Source: Rhodosalinus sediminis
GTDB taxonomy: Bacteria > Pseudomonadota > Alphaproteobacteria > Rhodobacterales > Rhodobacteraceae
NCBI RefSeq assembly: GCF_003385555.1
Contig: NZ_QOHR01000008.1
Location: 1 to 64,000 of the forward strand
Direction: 5' to 3'
DNA length: 64,000 nucleotides
Below, piece after piece: positions 7,431 through 16,189 of this stretch. Below the pieces are notes generated by a model. The model searched no databases. It had not been told where the DNA came from and saw nothing but the letters and a program-made list of their open reading frames with translations. Both the position numbers and the translations under genes were made by a program. How positions within the stretch are numbered: the stretch's first letter is position 1; each line of letters starts with the position of its first letter.

Positions 7431-8623
7431 AGCCGGAAGGCCAGCGTCTTGAGATAGCCCGTCTCGGCGAGCATCGGATGCTGCGGGTGATCGGGCCCCG
7501 CGCCGCCCGTGCGCAGAAGCTGCCCGCGCCGGCCGCCGCGCCCGATGCCGCGCACGCTCGCTTGCCGGAAGCGGGCGAGATCGGCGGCATGCGAGCAGGA
7601 GCAAAGCATCAGGAAGCCGCCCTCGGCCACCAGCGGCGCGGCGAGGCGCGCGACCCGCTCGTAGGCGCGCAGCCCCTTGTCGAGCGCGGGCTTCGAGGGC
7701 GCGAAGGCCGGCGGGTCGCAGACCACGAGATCGAAGCGCGCGCCCTCGGTGGCGAGCGCCTCCATTGCCTCGAAAGCATCGCCGCGGCGGGTGGCGAAGC
7801 GATCGGCGACGCCGGTGCGCGCGGCGCCCGCCTCCGCCAGCTCCAGCGCGGCCGCCGAGCCGTCCACGGCGAGCGCCGCCTCCGCCCCGCCCGCGAGCGC
7901 GGCGAGGGAAAACCCGCCCGCGTGGGAGAAGACGTCGAGCATCCGCGCGCCCCGCGCGAGCCGCGCGGCGAAGGCGTGGTTCGGCCGCTGGTCGTAATAG
8001 AGCCCGGTCTTCTGCCCGCCGGTCAGATCGGCGAGATAGGTCGCCCCGGTCATCTCCACGGGTACCGGCCCGTCGGGCGCCTGCCCGATCAGCACGGCGC
8101 TCGCGTCGTCGAGCCCCTCGAGCGCGCGGGCGCGGCTCGCCGCGTTCTTCAGGACATGGCGCACGCCGGTCACTTCCGCCAGCGCCTCCGCGAGGGGACC
8201 GAGCGCCGCCTCGGCCCAGGCGGCGTTGGGCTGGATCACCGCCGTGTCGCCGAAGCGGTCGATCACCACGCCGGGCAGCCCGTCGCCCTCCCCGTGCACG
8301 AGCCGGTAGAAGGGCGCGTCGTAGAGCCGCGCGCGCAGGTCGAGCGCCGCGGCGAGGCGGGCGCGCAGCCAGTCCGGCCCGATCTCCGCGCCCGGGTCGC
8401 GGTCGAGCACGCGCAGCGCGATCTTCGAGCCCGGGTTGACGGCGACCGTGGCGAGCGTCTGGCGGCCCGCGTCCTCGAGCGTGGCGATGGTGCCGGGGGC
8501 GAGCGCGCGGGTGCGCCGGTCGAGCACCACCTCGTCGGCGAAGACCCAGGGCGCGCCGTGGCGCACCGGGCGGGGATCGGCCTTGGGCCTCAGGCGGACG
8601 ACGGGGCGGGGATCGGCGGTCAT
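7427..8623 (-). CDS. Class I SAM-dependent RNA methyltransferase, RlmI-like (RSP_2647 family)
   Basis: 398 aa. The N-terminal PUA-like domain (about residues 8-90: GAPWVFADEVVLDRRTRALAPG) precedes a Rossmann methyltransferase fold. The SAM-binding region MLDVFSHAGGFSLAALAGGA is near residue 230, and the catalytic region VVCDPPAFAPSK and SCSHAADL follow, as in 23S rRNA m5C methyltransferases of the RlmI/RlmK type. The reaction would be methylation of a cytosine in 23S rRNA, but the exact site in this lineage is not known to me. It is followed without a gap by the PIN-domain gene (GTGA overlap), which suggests a common role in RNA metabolism. Confidence 0.88.
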   Translation of the reverse strand: MTADPRPVVRLRPKADPRPVRHGAPWVFADEVVLDRRTRALAPGTIATLEDAGRQTLATVAVNPGSKIALRVLDRDPGAEIGPDWLRARLAAALDLRARLYDAPFYRLVHGEGDGLPGVVIDRFGDTAVIQPNAAWAEAALGPLAEALAEVTGVRHVLKNAASRARALEGLDDASAVLIGQAPDGPVPVEMTGATYLADLTGGQKTGLYYDQRPNHAFAARLARGARMLDVFSHAGGFSLAALAGGAEAALAVDGSAAALELAEAGAARTGVADRFATRRGDAFEAMEALATEGARFDLVVCDPPAFAPSKPALDKGLRAYERVARLAAPLVAEGGFLMLCSCSHAADLARFRQASVRGIGRGGRRGQLLRTGGAGPDHPQHPMLAETGYLKTLAFRL

Positions 8624-8678
8624 GCCCGCCCCATAGCCCGCCCGCGCGCCGGACGGAAGCCCGCGCCAGGGCGCGCGG

Positions 8679-8707
8679 TTGTTAGCGCTGACAGCGGATG
8701 CTATCTC
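8679..8707 (+). promoter_or_regulatory. edd promoter with a LacI-type operator
   Basis: A -35 like TTGTTA (8679-8684), 17-nt spacer and -10 like TATCTC (8702-8707) lie just before edd. The 14-bp near-palindrome TGTTAGCGCTGACA (8680-8693) covers the -35 and upstream spacer. The central CG with flanking TGTTAGCG/CGCTAACA-like arms is the standard form of LacI-family operators. Its position predicts repression released by a sugar-acid effector. The regulator gene is not in the window. Confidence 0.55.
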
Positions 8708-8726
8708 TCACCTCGGGAGGAGAGCC

Positions 8727-10529
8727 ATGCCCCTCGATCCGACCATCGCCCGGGTCACCGAGACCATCGTCGCGCGCTCGGCCGAGACGCGGCGCGAGTA
8801 CCGCGACCGCATGCGCCGCGCCGCCGAGGACGGGCCGCGCCGCGCGCATCTGTCGTGCTCCAACCAGGCGCATGCCTACGCCGCCTCCGGCCCCGACAAG
8901 GAAACGCTCGCGGGCCACCGCGCGCCCAACCTCGGGATCGTGACGGCCTACAACGACATGCTCTCGGCGCATCAGCCGTTCGAGCGTTTCCCCGACGTGA
9001 TCCGCGCCGCGGCGCGCGCCGCGGGCGGCACCGCGCAGGTCGCGGGCGGCGTGCCGGCGATGTGCGACGGCGTCACCCAGGGCCAGACGGGGATGGAGCT
9101 CTCGCTCTTCTCGCGCGACACCATCGCGCTCGCCGCCGGCGTGGCGCTCAGCCACAACACCTTCGACGCGGCCGCGTATCTCGGCGTCTGCGACAAGATC
9201 GTGCCCGGCCTCGTCATCGCGGCGGCGACCTTCGGGCACCTGCCCACCGTCTTCGTCCCCGCCGGCCCGATGACGAGCGGCCTGCCCAACGACGAGAAGG
9301 CCGAGGTGCGCAAGCGTTTCGCCGCCGGCGAGGTGGACCGCGAGGCGCTGATGCGCGCCGAGATGGCGGCCTATCACGGGCCGGGCACCTGCACCTTCTA
9401 CGGCACGGCGAACTCCAACCAGATGCTGATGGAGATCATGGGCCTCCACCTCCCGGGGGCGAGCTTCGTGAACCCCGGCACGCGCCTGCGCGACGCGCTG
9501 ACGGCGGCGGCGGTGGAGCGGGTGCTGTCGCTCACGCAACTCGGAAACACCTACACCCCGGCCTGCGACGTTCTGGACGAACGCGCCTTCGTCAACGGGA
9601 TGGTCGGGCTGATGGCGACGGGGGGCTCGACCAATCTCGCCATTCACCTGCCCGCGATGGCGCGCGCGGCGGGCATCCTGCTCGAGCCGGAGGATTTCGC
9701 CGCCGTCTCCTCGGTCACGCCGCTGATGGCGCGGATCTATCCCAACGGCCTCGCCGACGTGAACCACTTCCACGCCGCGGGGGGCATGGCCTACCTGATC
9801 GGCGAGCTTCTGGAGGCCGGGCTTCTGCACGCCGACGTCGCCACCGTCGCCGGCCCCGGCCTCGCCCGCTACACCGAGGAGCCCAAGCTCCGGGGCGAGA
9901 CGCTCACCTGGGAGCCCGGCCCGCGCGAGAGCGCGAACGACCGCATCCTGCGCCCGCACGCCGATCCCTTCCAGCCCACGGGCGGGATGGTGCAGCTCAC
10001 CGGCAACCTCGGCGAGGGGGTCGCCAAGATCTCGGCGGTGAAGGAGGAACACCTCGTCGTCGAGGCCCCGGCCCGCGTCTTCGAGGCGCCCGAGGACGTG
10101 CTCGCCGCCTTCAAGGCCGGCGAGATCGCCGAGGACTGCGTGATCGTCCTGCGCTTTCAGGGGCCGCGCGCGAACGGCATGCCGGAGCTGCACGGGCTGA
10201 CGCCGGCGCTCTCGGTGCTTCTGGATCGCGGGCTGAAGGTGGCGCTCGTCACCGACGGGCGCATGTCCGGGGCGAGCGGCAAGGTCCCCGCGGCGCTCCA
10301 CCTCAGCCCCGAGGCCGCCGCCGGCGGACCCCTCGCGCGGGTGCGCGACGGCGACGTGATCCGCCTCGACACGACGGCCGGCACGCTGTCCGCCGAGGCC
10401 GACCTCGACGCGCGCACCCCGGCCGCGCCGGATCTCTCGGGCAACCAATGGGGCACCGGGCGCGAGCTCTTCCAGCTCTTCCGCGACCGCGTGGGCGAGG
10501 CGCGCCGCGGCGCGTCGAGCCTGATCTGA
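8727..10529 (+). CDS. edd: Phosphogluconate dehydratase (Entner-Doudoroff)
   Basis: 600 aa, the usual length. It converts 6-phosphogluconate to 2-keto-3-deoxy-6-phosphogluconate using a [4Fe-4S] cluster, in the cytoplasm. IlvD/Edd-family landmarks are present: [20 protein letters not shown] (cluster Cys), [40 protein letters not shown] and the C-terminal [16 protein letters not shown]. The ATG at 8727 has GGGAGGAG 5 nt upstream. A longer reading from 8679 would start inside the promoter and was rejected. The gene pairs with eda across a 689-bp spacer holding a tandem repeat. Expression is probably controlled by a LacI-family repressor at 8680-8693. Confidence 0.96.
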   Translation: MPLDPTIARVTETIVARSAETRREYRDRMRRAAEDGPRRAHLSCSNQAHAYAASGPDKETLAGHRAPNLGIVTAYNDMLSAHQPFERFPDVIRAAARAAGGTAQVAGGVPAMCDGVTQGQTGMELSLFSRDTIALAAGVALSHNTFDAAAYLGVCDKIVPGLVIAAATFGHLPTVFVPAGPMTSGLPNDEKAEVRKRFAAGEVDREALMRAEMAAYHGPGTCTFYGTANSNQMLMEIMGLHLPGASFVNPGTRLRDALTAAAVERVLSLTQLGNTYTPACDVLDERAFVNGMVGLMATGGSTNLAIHLPAMARAAGILLEPEDFAAVSSVTPLMARIYPNGLADVNHFHAAGGMAYLIGELLEAGLLHADVATVAGPGLARYTEEPKLRGETLTWEPGPRESANDRILRPHADPFQPTGGMVQLTGNLGEGVAKISAVKEEHLVVEAPARVFEAPEDVLAAFKAGEIAEDCVIVLRFQGPRANGMPELHGLTPALSVLLDRGLKVALVTDGRMSGASGKVPAALHLSPEAAAGGPLARVRDGDVIRLDTTAGTLSAEADLDARTPAAPDLSGNQWGTGRELFQLFRDRVGEARRGASSLI

Positions 10530-11218
10530 GCGATGGCGCGCGGGGTCCATCGAAGCGCCCCGGACGGGCGCGCTCGCCCGTCCGACACGGGGCGGCGCCG
10601 CGCCGCCACGTCGCGGGTCGGCGCATGGCGGACGCCGGCCGCCAGCGCGGTATTCTGCGACAGCACCCGACGCGGGCGCGCTAGCCCTTCCGCCACGGGG
10701 CGGGGCAGTGCCGCGACATCGCGGTTCTGCGTAAGGCGGACGCCGGCCGCCAGCGCGGTATTCTGCGACAGCACCCGACGCGGGCGCGCTAGCCCGTCCA
10801 CCACGGGGCAGTGCAATACCGCCACGTCGAGGGAGAGCGCATGGCGGACGCCGGTCGCCAACATGGCATCCTCCGAAAGCACGCGACGTGGGCGCCGGGC
10901 CCTCACCGCCGCGAGCCGTCCCGCGCGCGCGGCATCTCCCGAGGGCGCCGCGCCCGCGGCGCGCGCCAGGGTTGCCCGCCGACGCCACGCCACAGGACCG
11001 CATCGCCCGGGCGAGCGCCCCGCACACCCGCGCGACGCGTGCGCCCCGCGCCGCCCCGACGCCGCGGCGTCCGGTGTCCCGGTCTGCGGGACACTACATG
11101 GCGTCGCCCGCCGCCTCCCCGCGGCGGAGGCGCGGCGCGTCGCCCCCGGCGCCTTGGCCGATCCGGACCGGACGGGTCCCGGTTCCCCGGCTCCGAGATC
11201 CCGCCGCCGAGGCCGCCC
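10530..11218. other. Long edd-eda spacer
   Basis: 689 bp without a convincing gene. The first half holds three tandem 108-bp repeats (10568-10891). The second half is GC-rich sequence without strong motifs. Because 108 is divisible by three, open frames run through the repeats on both strands, but their composition (Arg, Ala, Ser, Thr-rich on +) and the lack of a ribosome-binding site argue against translation. A separate promoter or an mRNA spacer for eda could be here, but none is obvious. Confidence 0.6.
10568..10891. repeat. Tandem repeat, 3 x 108 bp
   Basis: Units start at 10568, 10676 and 10784, exactly 108 bp apart, and end at 10891. Each begins GCGCGCT(A/C)GCCC and ends with a block running GCGGTATTCTGCGACAGCAC...CGACG(C/T)G. 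The last roughly 50 bp of units 1 and 2 are almost identical, and unit 3 is more diverged, so unit 2 is probably the youngest. A fourth start (GCGCCGGGCCCTC at 10892) is degenerate. Confidence 0.85.
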
Positions 11219-11866
11219 GTGACGGCGCCCCAGCCCCCCGCCGAGGCGAGCCGCAGGCTCCGCGCCCTCTGCGCCCGCGCGCCGGTGATCCCGGTTCTGG
11301 TGATCGAGGACGCGGGCACCGCCCGCCCGCTCGCCGAGGCGCTGGTCGCCGGCGGGCTTCCGGTGCTGGAGGTCACGCTGCGCACCCCCGCCGCGCTCGA
11401 CGCGATCCGCGCGATGGCCGCGGTGGCCGGCGCGGAGGTCGGCGCGGGTACCGTGCTCGGCCCCGAGGACGTCGCGGCGGCGCGCGCGGCCGGGGCGCGC
11501 TTCGCGGTCTCGCCCGGCGCGACACCCGCGCTGCTCGCGGCGGCGGAGGGCGAGGGCCTGCCCCTCCTGCCCGGCGCGGCGACGGCGTCGGAGGCGATGG
11601 CGCTCCTGACTCGCGGCTACGACGTGGCGAAGTTCTTCCCCGCCGCGCCCATGGGCGGGCCGGCAACGCTCGCGGCGCTGGGCGGCCCGCTGCCGCAGAT
11701 GGCCTGGTGCCCGACGGGCGGCATCACGCCCGAGACCGCGCCGGACTACCTCGAGCTCGACACCGTGCTCTGCGTCGGCGGCAGCTGGATCGCGCCGCGC
11801 GCCCTGCGCGACGCGCGCGACTGGCCCGCCATCGAGGCCCGCGCCCGCGCCGCCGCGGCGCTCTGA
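11219..11866 (+). CDS. eda: 2-keto-3-deoxy-6-phosphogluconate aldolase
   Basis: 215 aa, the usual length. It splits KDPG to pyruvate and glyceraldehyde 3-phosphate, the last step of the Entner-Doudoroff route. The family landmarks are present: LEVTLRTP with the catalytic Glu (about residue 47), [15 protein letters not shown] with the Schiff-base lysine (about 141), and CPTGGI. The chosen start is GTG at 11219, with a GAGG 6 nt upstream. It gives an N-terminus in line with known Eda proteins. Open frame continues upstream through the spacer but has no homologous content. It lies downstream of edd on the same strand. Confidence 0.93.
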   Translation: MTAPQPPAEASRRLRALCARAPVIPVLVIEDAGTARPLAEALVAGGLPVLEVTLRTPAALDAIRAMAAVAGAEVGAGTVLGPEDVAAARAAGARFAVSPGATPALLAAAEGEGLPLLPGAATASEAMALLTRGYDVAKFFPAAPMGGPATLAALGGPLPQMAWCPTGGITPETAPDYLELDTVLCVGGSWIAPRALRDARDWPAIEARARAAAAL

Positions 11867-12304
11867 ACGCGGGGCGCGCTGCAGCCTGTCGGAGACAGCG
11901 CCCGCGGACCTCGGGTCCCGCGAGAGGGTAAACCCATCGCGGGATCGCGGCACCAGAGTGCCACGAGCACCGCCCGCCGCCGCCACGCGGCGACCCGGCA
12001 GGGGTCACGCGCCGGTCGAGCGAGGAGCGCCGTCACGCGCGACGCGCGCAGCCCGGCCTCGGCGAGGACGGCGCGACCGACGCGACGGGCGCGCGAGCCA
12101 CGCGGCGCGACTTGCGCGGCGCAGGCGCGACCGCCATGCCGGGGCCGCGCGGCGGGGCAAACCGGTTGCGCGAGGGGCGCGCGGCCCGATTTCGCCGCGA
12201 CCGGCGCGCGTCAGCGCGGGCCATGCGGCGGGAAGTGTCTCGCTGATCCCGCGCCCGGCGAGGAGCGCGGTCACGCGCGACGAGCGCGCCCGCCCGACGC
12301 GTCC
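11867..12304. other. GC-rich spacer between eda and the 88-aa gene
   Basis: 438 bp between convergent genes, with no supported coding sequence. It contains an imperfect direct repeat (12020-12049 and 12258-12287) but no recognisable terminator with a U-tract. Composition resembles the spacers at 10892-11218, 51659-52280 and 56778-57244. Confidence 0.55.
12020..12287. repeat. 30-bp direct repeat pair, 28/30 identical
   Basis: Copies at 12020-12049 and 12258-12287 share GCGAGGAGCGC-(C/G)-GTCACGCGCGACG-(C/A)-GCGC. They lie 238 bp apart in non-coding sequence. The inner GTCACGCGCGAC is close to self-complementary. Origin unknown. Confidence 0.55.
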
Positions 12305-12571
12305 TCAGTCCCGCGCGCGCCGCCGTGCGCCGCCGCGGCGGCGGGGGGTGGCGCTCTCGGCGAGGCCCTCGCGCAGGACGCGGGTCATCGGGTGATCCTC
12401 CGGCGCATCGGCGTGGCGCGCGAGCAGCGCCTCGATCGCCGCGCGCGGCGCGGCGCCCTCGGGGAGCGCGAGCGCCCAGTCGAAGAAGATCGAGCGGCAC
12501 TCCGCCTCGGTGATCCCCTCGATGCGGTAGGCCTCCCGGATCAGGCCCTTGGGGTCTGGCTCCGCGGTCAT
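12305..12571 (-). CDS. Conserved small hypothetical protein (88 aa)
   Basis: 88 aa beginning MTAEPDPKGLIREAYRIEGI, then TEAECRSIFFDWALALPEG, ARHADAPEDHPMTRVLREGL and a very basic Arg-rich tail. The IREAYRIEGITEAECRSIF core is a motif I recall from uncharacterised Rhodobacterales proteins. There is no signal peptide or membrane helix. The ATG at 12571 overlaps the stop of a 60-codon ORF (ATGA), which in turn overlaps the glnE stop, so the gene looks translationally coupled to glnE. The basic tail could bind nucleic acid, but this is only an impression. Function unknown. Confidence 0.7.
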   Translation of the reverse strand: MTAEPDPKGLIREAYRIEGITEAECRSIFFDWALALPEGAAPRAAIEALLARHADAPEDHPMTRVLREGLAESATPRRRGGARRRARD

Positions 12572-12750
12572 GCCCCGCGCGCCTCCGGCATCAGCCCCAC
12601 GCGACCGCCATAACCCGGCGCCCGCGTCGCGCAGCACGATGCCGCCCGCTCGCCCGCGCCGCGCCGCGCCTCCGCGCGGCGCGCGCCCGCGACCCCGTCG
12701 GCCCCACGCCGCGACAGGATCGTCGCCCCGGCGCCCCTCTCCTCGGTCAT
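12568..12750 (-). CDS. Possible 60-aa ORF stitched between glnE and the 88-aa gene
   Basis: 60 codons starting MTEERGAGATILSRRGA. The start overlaps the glnE stop as ATGA (12747-12750), and the stop overlaps the next start as ATGA (12568-12571). The protein is Ala/Gly/Arg-rich with two adjacent Cys and no recognised domain. Perfect double overlap is the usual sign of a translated link, but the residue content is what any GC-rich frame would give. It could be a real small protein, a reinitiation bridge, or chance. Confidence 0.35.
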   Translation of the reverse strand: MTEERGAGATILSRRGADGVAGARRAEARRGAGERAASCCATRAPGYGGRVGLMPEARGA

Positions 12751-15530
12751 GCCTCGCGCTCCTCCGCCTCCGGCAGCGCGGCGTCGATCGTCCGGGCCGC
12801 GCGCGCCGTCACCTCGTCCAGCCGTGCCCGCAGCGCCGCCGGCCCCTCGATCCCCGTCAGCCGGGCGAGGAAGGCGCCGCCCCCCTCGCCGATGCGGTCC
12901 TCGTCGAGCGGTCCCTCGCTCAGGAGCTTCGAAGCGAGCTGCACCTGCCAGAGAAGCCGCGCCGCCCCGGCGAGCGCCGCGTGCCCCTCGGCGTCGATCA
13001 ACCCCACCTGCGCCGCCGCCGCGAGCCCGTCCGCGGCATTCTGCGACGCCTCCGCGGCAAGAAGCGCGCCGGTCTGCGCCACGAGGTCCACGTCCTGCAG
13101 CCGCCCCGGGCCCAGCTTGGCGTCCCACGGCCCCTCGGGGCTCTTGGCCGCGCGCACCCGCGCGCGCATCGCGGCCGCCTCGCGCAGCACCGTCCCGCGC
13201 GGCTTGCGGCCGAGCACGCCGCGGCGCACCGCCTCCACGTCCGCGGCGAGATCCGCCTCGCCCGCCACCGCCCGCGCCCGCGTCAGCGCGAGGTGCTCCC
13301 AGACCCAGGCCTCGTCGCGGTGGTAGCTCTCGAAGCTCGCGAGCGAGGTCGCCACCGGACCCTGCCGGCCCGAGGGGCGCAGGCGCATGTCCACGTCGTA
13401 GAGCTGCCCCTCCGCGGTCTGCGCGCTCATCGCGGTCACCAGCGCCTGCGTCAACCGCGCGTAATAGGCCCGCGCCGAGAGCGGGCGGCGCCCCTCCGAC
13501 CCTTCGGCCCCCGCCGGGTCGTAGATCACGATCAGGTCGAGGTCGGAGACCGGCGTCATCCGCCGCGCGCCGAGCGATCCCATGCCGAGCACCACCGCGC
13601 CCCGCCCGGGCGGCGCGCCGTGCTTCTGCGCGAACTCCGCCACCACCTCGGGCCAGAGCGCGCGGAGGCTCGCCTCCGCCAGATCGGCATACTGCGCGCC
13701 CGCCTCGGTGCAGCCGATGCGCCCGCGCAGGAGATGCACACCGATGCGGAAATGCACCTCCTTCGCCCAGCGCCGCGCGGTGTCGAGCTTGCGCTCGTAG
13801 TCCTCCGCCTCGGCGAGCTCGCGCTGCAGCGCCTCGGTCAGCGCCGCCACCCCCGGCACGGGCTCGAAGAAATCGCCCGCGATCACCGCGTCGAAGACGC
13901 CCGAATGCCGCGCGAGATACCGCGCGAGCGCGGGCGCGGTGCCGGCAATGTCCACGATCAGGTCGACGAGCTGCGGGTTGGCCTCGAAGAGCGCGAAAAG
14001 CTGCACCCCCGCGGGCAGCCCCGCGAGGAAGCCGTCGAAGGCGGCCAGCGCCTCCTGCGGGTGGGCGGTGCGCGCGAGCCGGGCGAGGATGTCGGGCTTC
14101 AGCCGCTCGAAGATCGCCACCGCCCGGCCCGAGCGCAGCGCCGGATAGGTGCGCCAGCGCTCGGTGATCGAGGTATCGAGCTCGGGCACCGGCGCCGCGG
14201 GCCGCGCCGCGTCGGGCGCGAAGAAGCCCTCGGTCAGCTCGTGCACCTCCGTCAGCCGGTCGTGCAGGTCGCGGCGCAGCTCGCCCTCGTCGCGGTCCAT
14301 GAAGGCGGCGAGCCGGGCGAAGCCTTCCTCCGTGCGCGGCAGGTCGTGGGTCTGCTGATCGCGCAGCATCTGCACGCGGTGCTCCACCTCGCGGTGGGCG
14401 CGGTAGTGATCGGCGAGCGTCTCCGCCGCCGCCTCGGGCACCCAGCCCTTGCGGGCGAGCACGCCGAGCCCCTCGACCGTGCCGCGCACGCGCAGGTCCG
14501 GATCGCGCCCGCCGGCGATGATCTGGCGGGTCTGGGTGAAGAACTCGATCTCGCGGATGCCGCCGCGGCCGAGCTTCATGTCGTGCCCCGGCAGGGTGAT
14601 CGGCCCGGCGAGGCCCTTGTGCTCGCGGATGGCGAGGCGCATGGCGTGCGCGTCCTCGATCGCCGCGAAATCCAGATGCTTGCGCCAGACGAAGGGCCGC
14701 AGCGCCTCCAGAAATCGCGCGCCCGCCTGCACGTCGCCCGCCGCGGGCCGCGCCTTGACGTAGGCCGCGCGCTCCCAGGTGCGCCCGAGGCTCTCGTAGT
14801 AGCTTTCGGCCACGCCCATGCTCAGGATCACCGGCGTCACCGAGGGGTCGGGCCGCAACCTGAGATCGGTACGGAAGACGTAGCCCTCCGCCGTCTGCTC
14901 GGCCAGAAGCGCGGTCATCCGGCGCACCGCCCGCACCAGCCCGGCGCGCGCCTCCTGCACCGCGTCCTCCGGATAGCGCGTCTCGTCGAAGAGGCAGATG
15001 AGATCGATGTCCGACGAATAGTTGAGCTCGAAGGCGCCCATCTTGCCCATGGCGAGCGCGACCGCCCCGCAGCCGGCGGCGAGGTCGTCCTCCCCCTGCC
15101 CCGGCAGCCGCCCCCGCCGGATCTGCTCGGCGAGCCCGGCGCGCAGCGCGAGGCCCGCGGCGTGGTCGGCGAAGCGGGTGAGCGTGCCGGTCACCTCCTC
15201 GAGCGGCCAGACGCCGGCGAGATCGCAGAGCGCGACGGCGAGCGCGACGCGCCGTTTCGCGCGGCGCAGCTCCGCGCCGAGCTGGTCGGGCGCCACCTCG
15301 GCCACGCGCGCCAGCTCCGCCGCCACCGCCGCCTCCGGGTCGGCGAAAAGCGCGGGCAGCCAGGCGCATTCCTTCTGCACGAGGGTGGAGAGATAGGGGC
15401 TGCACCCGGCCGCGCCCTCGATCAGCCGGGCGAGATCGCCCTCGGCCTCCGGGCAGGCGGCGCGGGCCTCCGCCCCGAGATCGGGCTCGTGGGGGCGGGG
15501 CAGACGGGTGATGCGATGCGCGAGATCCAT
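12747..15530 (-). CDS. glnE: Bifunctional glutamine synthetase adenylyltransferase / adenylyl-removing enzyme
   Basis: 927 aa, the usual size. It adds and removes AMP on glutamine synthetase in response to PII and glutamine. Both nucleotidyltransferase halves keep their metal-binding motifs: GKMGAFELNYSSDIDL in the N-terminal, de-adenylylating half and GMGSLGARRMTPVSDLDLIV in the C-terminal, adenylylating half, with helical regulatory segments between. The start MDLAHRITRLPRPHEPD at 15530 matches the family. The open frame continues upstream into the divergent gene and was not used. The stop overlaps a 60-codon ORF (ATGA). Confidence 0.95.
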   Translation of the reverse strand: MDLAHRITRLPRPHEPDLGAEARAACPEAEGDLARLIEGAAGCSPYLSTLVQKECAWLPALFADPEAAVAAELARVAEVAPDQLGAELRRAKRRVALAVALCDLAGVWPLEEVTGTLTRFADHAAGLALRAGLAEQIRRGRLPGQGEDDLAAGCGAVALAMGKMGAFELNYSSDIDLICLFDETRYPEDAVQEARAGLVRAVRRMTALLAEQTAEGYVFRTDLRLRPDPSVTPVILSMGVAESYYESLGRTWERAAYVKARPAAGDVQAGARFLEALRPFVWRKHLDFAAIEDAHAMRLAIREHKGLAGPITLPGHDMKLGRGGIREIEFFTQTRQIIAGGRDPDLRVRGTVEGLGVLARKGWVPEAAAETLADHYRAHREVEHRVQMLRDQQTHDLPRTEEGFARLAAFMDRDEGELRRDLHDRLTEVHELTEGFFAPDAARPAAPVPELDTSITERWRTYPALRSGRAVAIFERLKPDILARLARTAHPQEALAAFDGFLAGLPAGVQLFALFEANPQLVDLIVDIAGTAPALARYLARHSGVFDAVIAGDFFEPVPGVAALTEALQRELAEAEDYERKLDTARRWAKEVHFRIGVHLLRGRIGCTEAGAQYADLAEASLRALWPEVVAEFAQKHGAPPGRGAVVLGMGSLGARRMTPVSDLDLIVIYDPAGAEGSEGRRPLSARAYYARLTQALVTAMSAQTAEGQLYDVDMRLRPSGRQGPVATSLASFESYHRDEAWVWEHLALTRARAVAGEADLAADVEAVRRGVLGRKPRGTVLREAAAMRARVRAAKSPEGPWDAKLGPGRLQDVDLVAQTGALLAAEASQNAADGLAAAAQVGLIDAEGHAALAGAARLLWQVQLASKLLSEGPLDEDRIGEGGGAFLARLTGIEGPAALRARLDEVTARAARTIDAALPEAEEREA

Positions 15531-15630
15531 GCCCGGAGATGGACACGCCCGCGCGGCGGGGTCAATCCGCGCCGCCCCCTTGTCAATCCGGGCGAAAGCC
15601 TCTTGGCTCGGGAGCACTGGAGGGCACGGC

Positions 15631-16098
15631 ATGAGCAAGAGCGTGACCCGCGTGCGCGCGGCGCTGGAGGCGGCGGGGCTGCCCGCGGACATCCGCGAAC
15701 CGGGCGAGACGCGCACGGCGGAGCAGGCGGCGGCGGCGGTGGGCTGCGCGCCGGACCAGATCGTGAAGTCCCTGATCTTCCGCGGCGAGGAGAGCGGGCA
15801 TGTGCGCCTTTTCCTGGTGCCGGGCGGGCGGCGCCTCTCCCCGGTGAAGGCCGCGGCGGCGGCGGGCGAGGCGCTCGGCAAGGCCGACGCGGCGCTCGTC
15901 CGGGCCGAGACGGGCTTCGCCATCGGCGGCGTCGCGCCGGTGGGCCACATCGCGCCGGTGGCGACCTGGATGGACCCGCGGCTTCCCGAGTTCGCGGAGG
16001 TCTGGGCGGCCGCCGGCACGCCGCGCCACGTCTTCTCCGCCGCGCCGGAGGCGCTGCGCCGGGTCACCGGGGCCGTGACCCGCGACGTGACGGAGTGA
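15631..16098 (+). CDS. YbaK/EbsC-family aminoacyl-tRNA deacylase
   Basis: 155 aa, a full-length YbaK-domain protein. Members hydrolyse misacylated tRNA (for example Cys-tRNA-Pro) in trans. Visible family features are the AAAVGCAPDQIVKSLIFRG segment with the conserved lysine, FLVPGGRRLS, and the GGVAPVGH loop near residue 110. ATG at 15631 is preceded by GGAGGG with 6-nt spacing. It is divergent from glnE and is not obviously co-transcribed with the next gene. Substrate tRNA is not predictable from sequence alone. Confidence 0.85.
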   Translation: MSKSVTRVRAALEAAGLPADIREPGETRTAEQAAAAVGCAPDQIVKSLIFRGEESGHVRLFLVPGGRRLSPVKAAAAAGEALGKADAALVRAETGFAIGGVAPVGHIAPVATWMDPRLPEFAEVWAAAGTPRHVFSAAPEALRRVTGAVTRDVTE

Positions 16099-16131
16099 TT
16101 TTTCGCCGTCAGAGAAGGACTTGCGCCGGAA

Positions 16132-16150
16132 ATGTAAAAAGGTTTCACAT
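16132..16150. promoter_or_regulatory. 19-bp palindromic operator-like site 1
   Basis: ATGTAAAAAGGTTTCACAT: the half-sites ATGTAAA and TTTCACAT are nearly complementary. It matches site 2 (16190-16208) in length and half-site. The centres are 58 bp apart and the sites flank a weak promoter match (TTGCAA 16157-16162, GATCTG 16180-16185). Confidence 0.5.
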
Positions 16151-16189
16151 GGCCCCTTGCAAGAGCCCGGCGGGCGCACGATCTGGGTG

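Noticed and set aside
7431-7604. Longer PIN protein starting upstream of 7430
   Set aside because: The extension lies inside the methyltransferase gene. The GTG at 7430 in a GTGA overlap gives the family N-terminus.
10533-11222. Protein with 36-residue repeats encoded by the 108-bp tandem repeats
   Set aside because: Frames are open on both strands for the same reason, with no ribosome-binding site, no signal or domain. The repeat divergence shows no clear preference for synonymous changes by eye. Kept only as a repeat.
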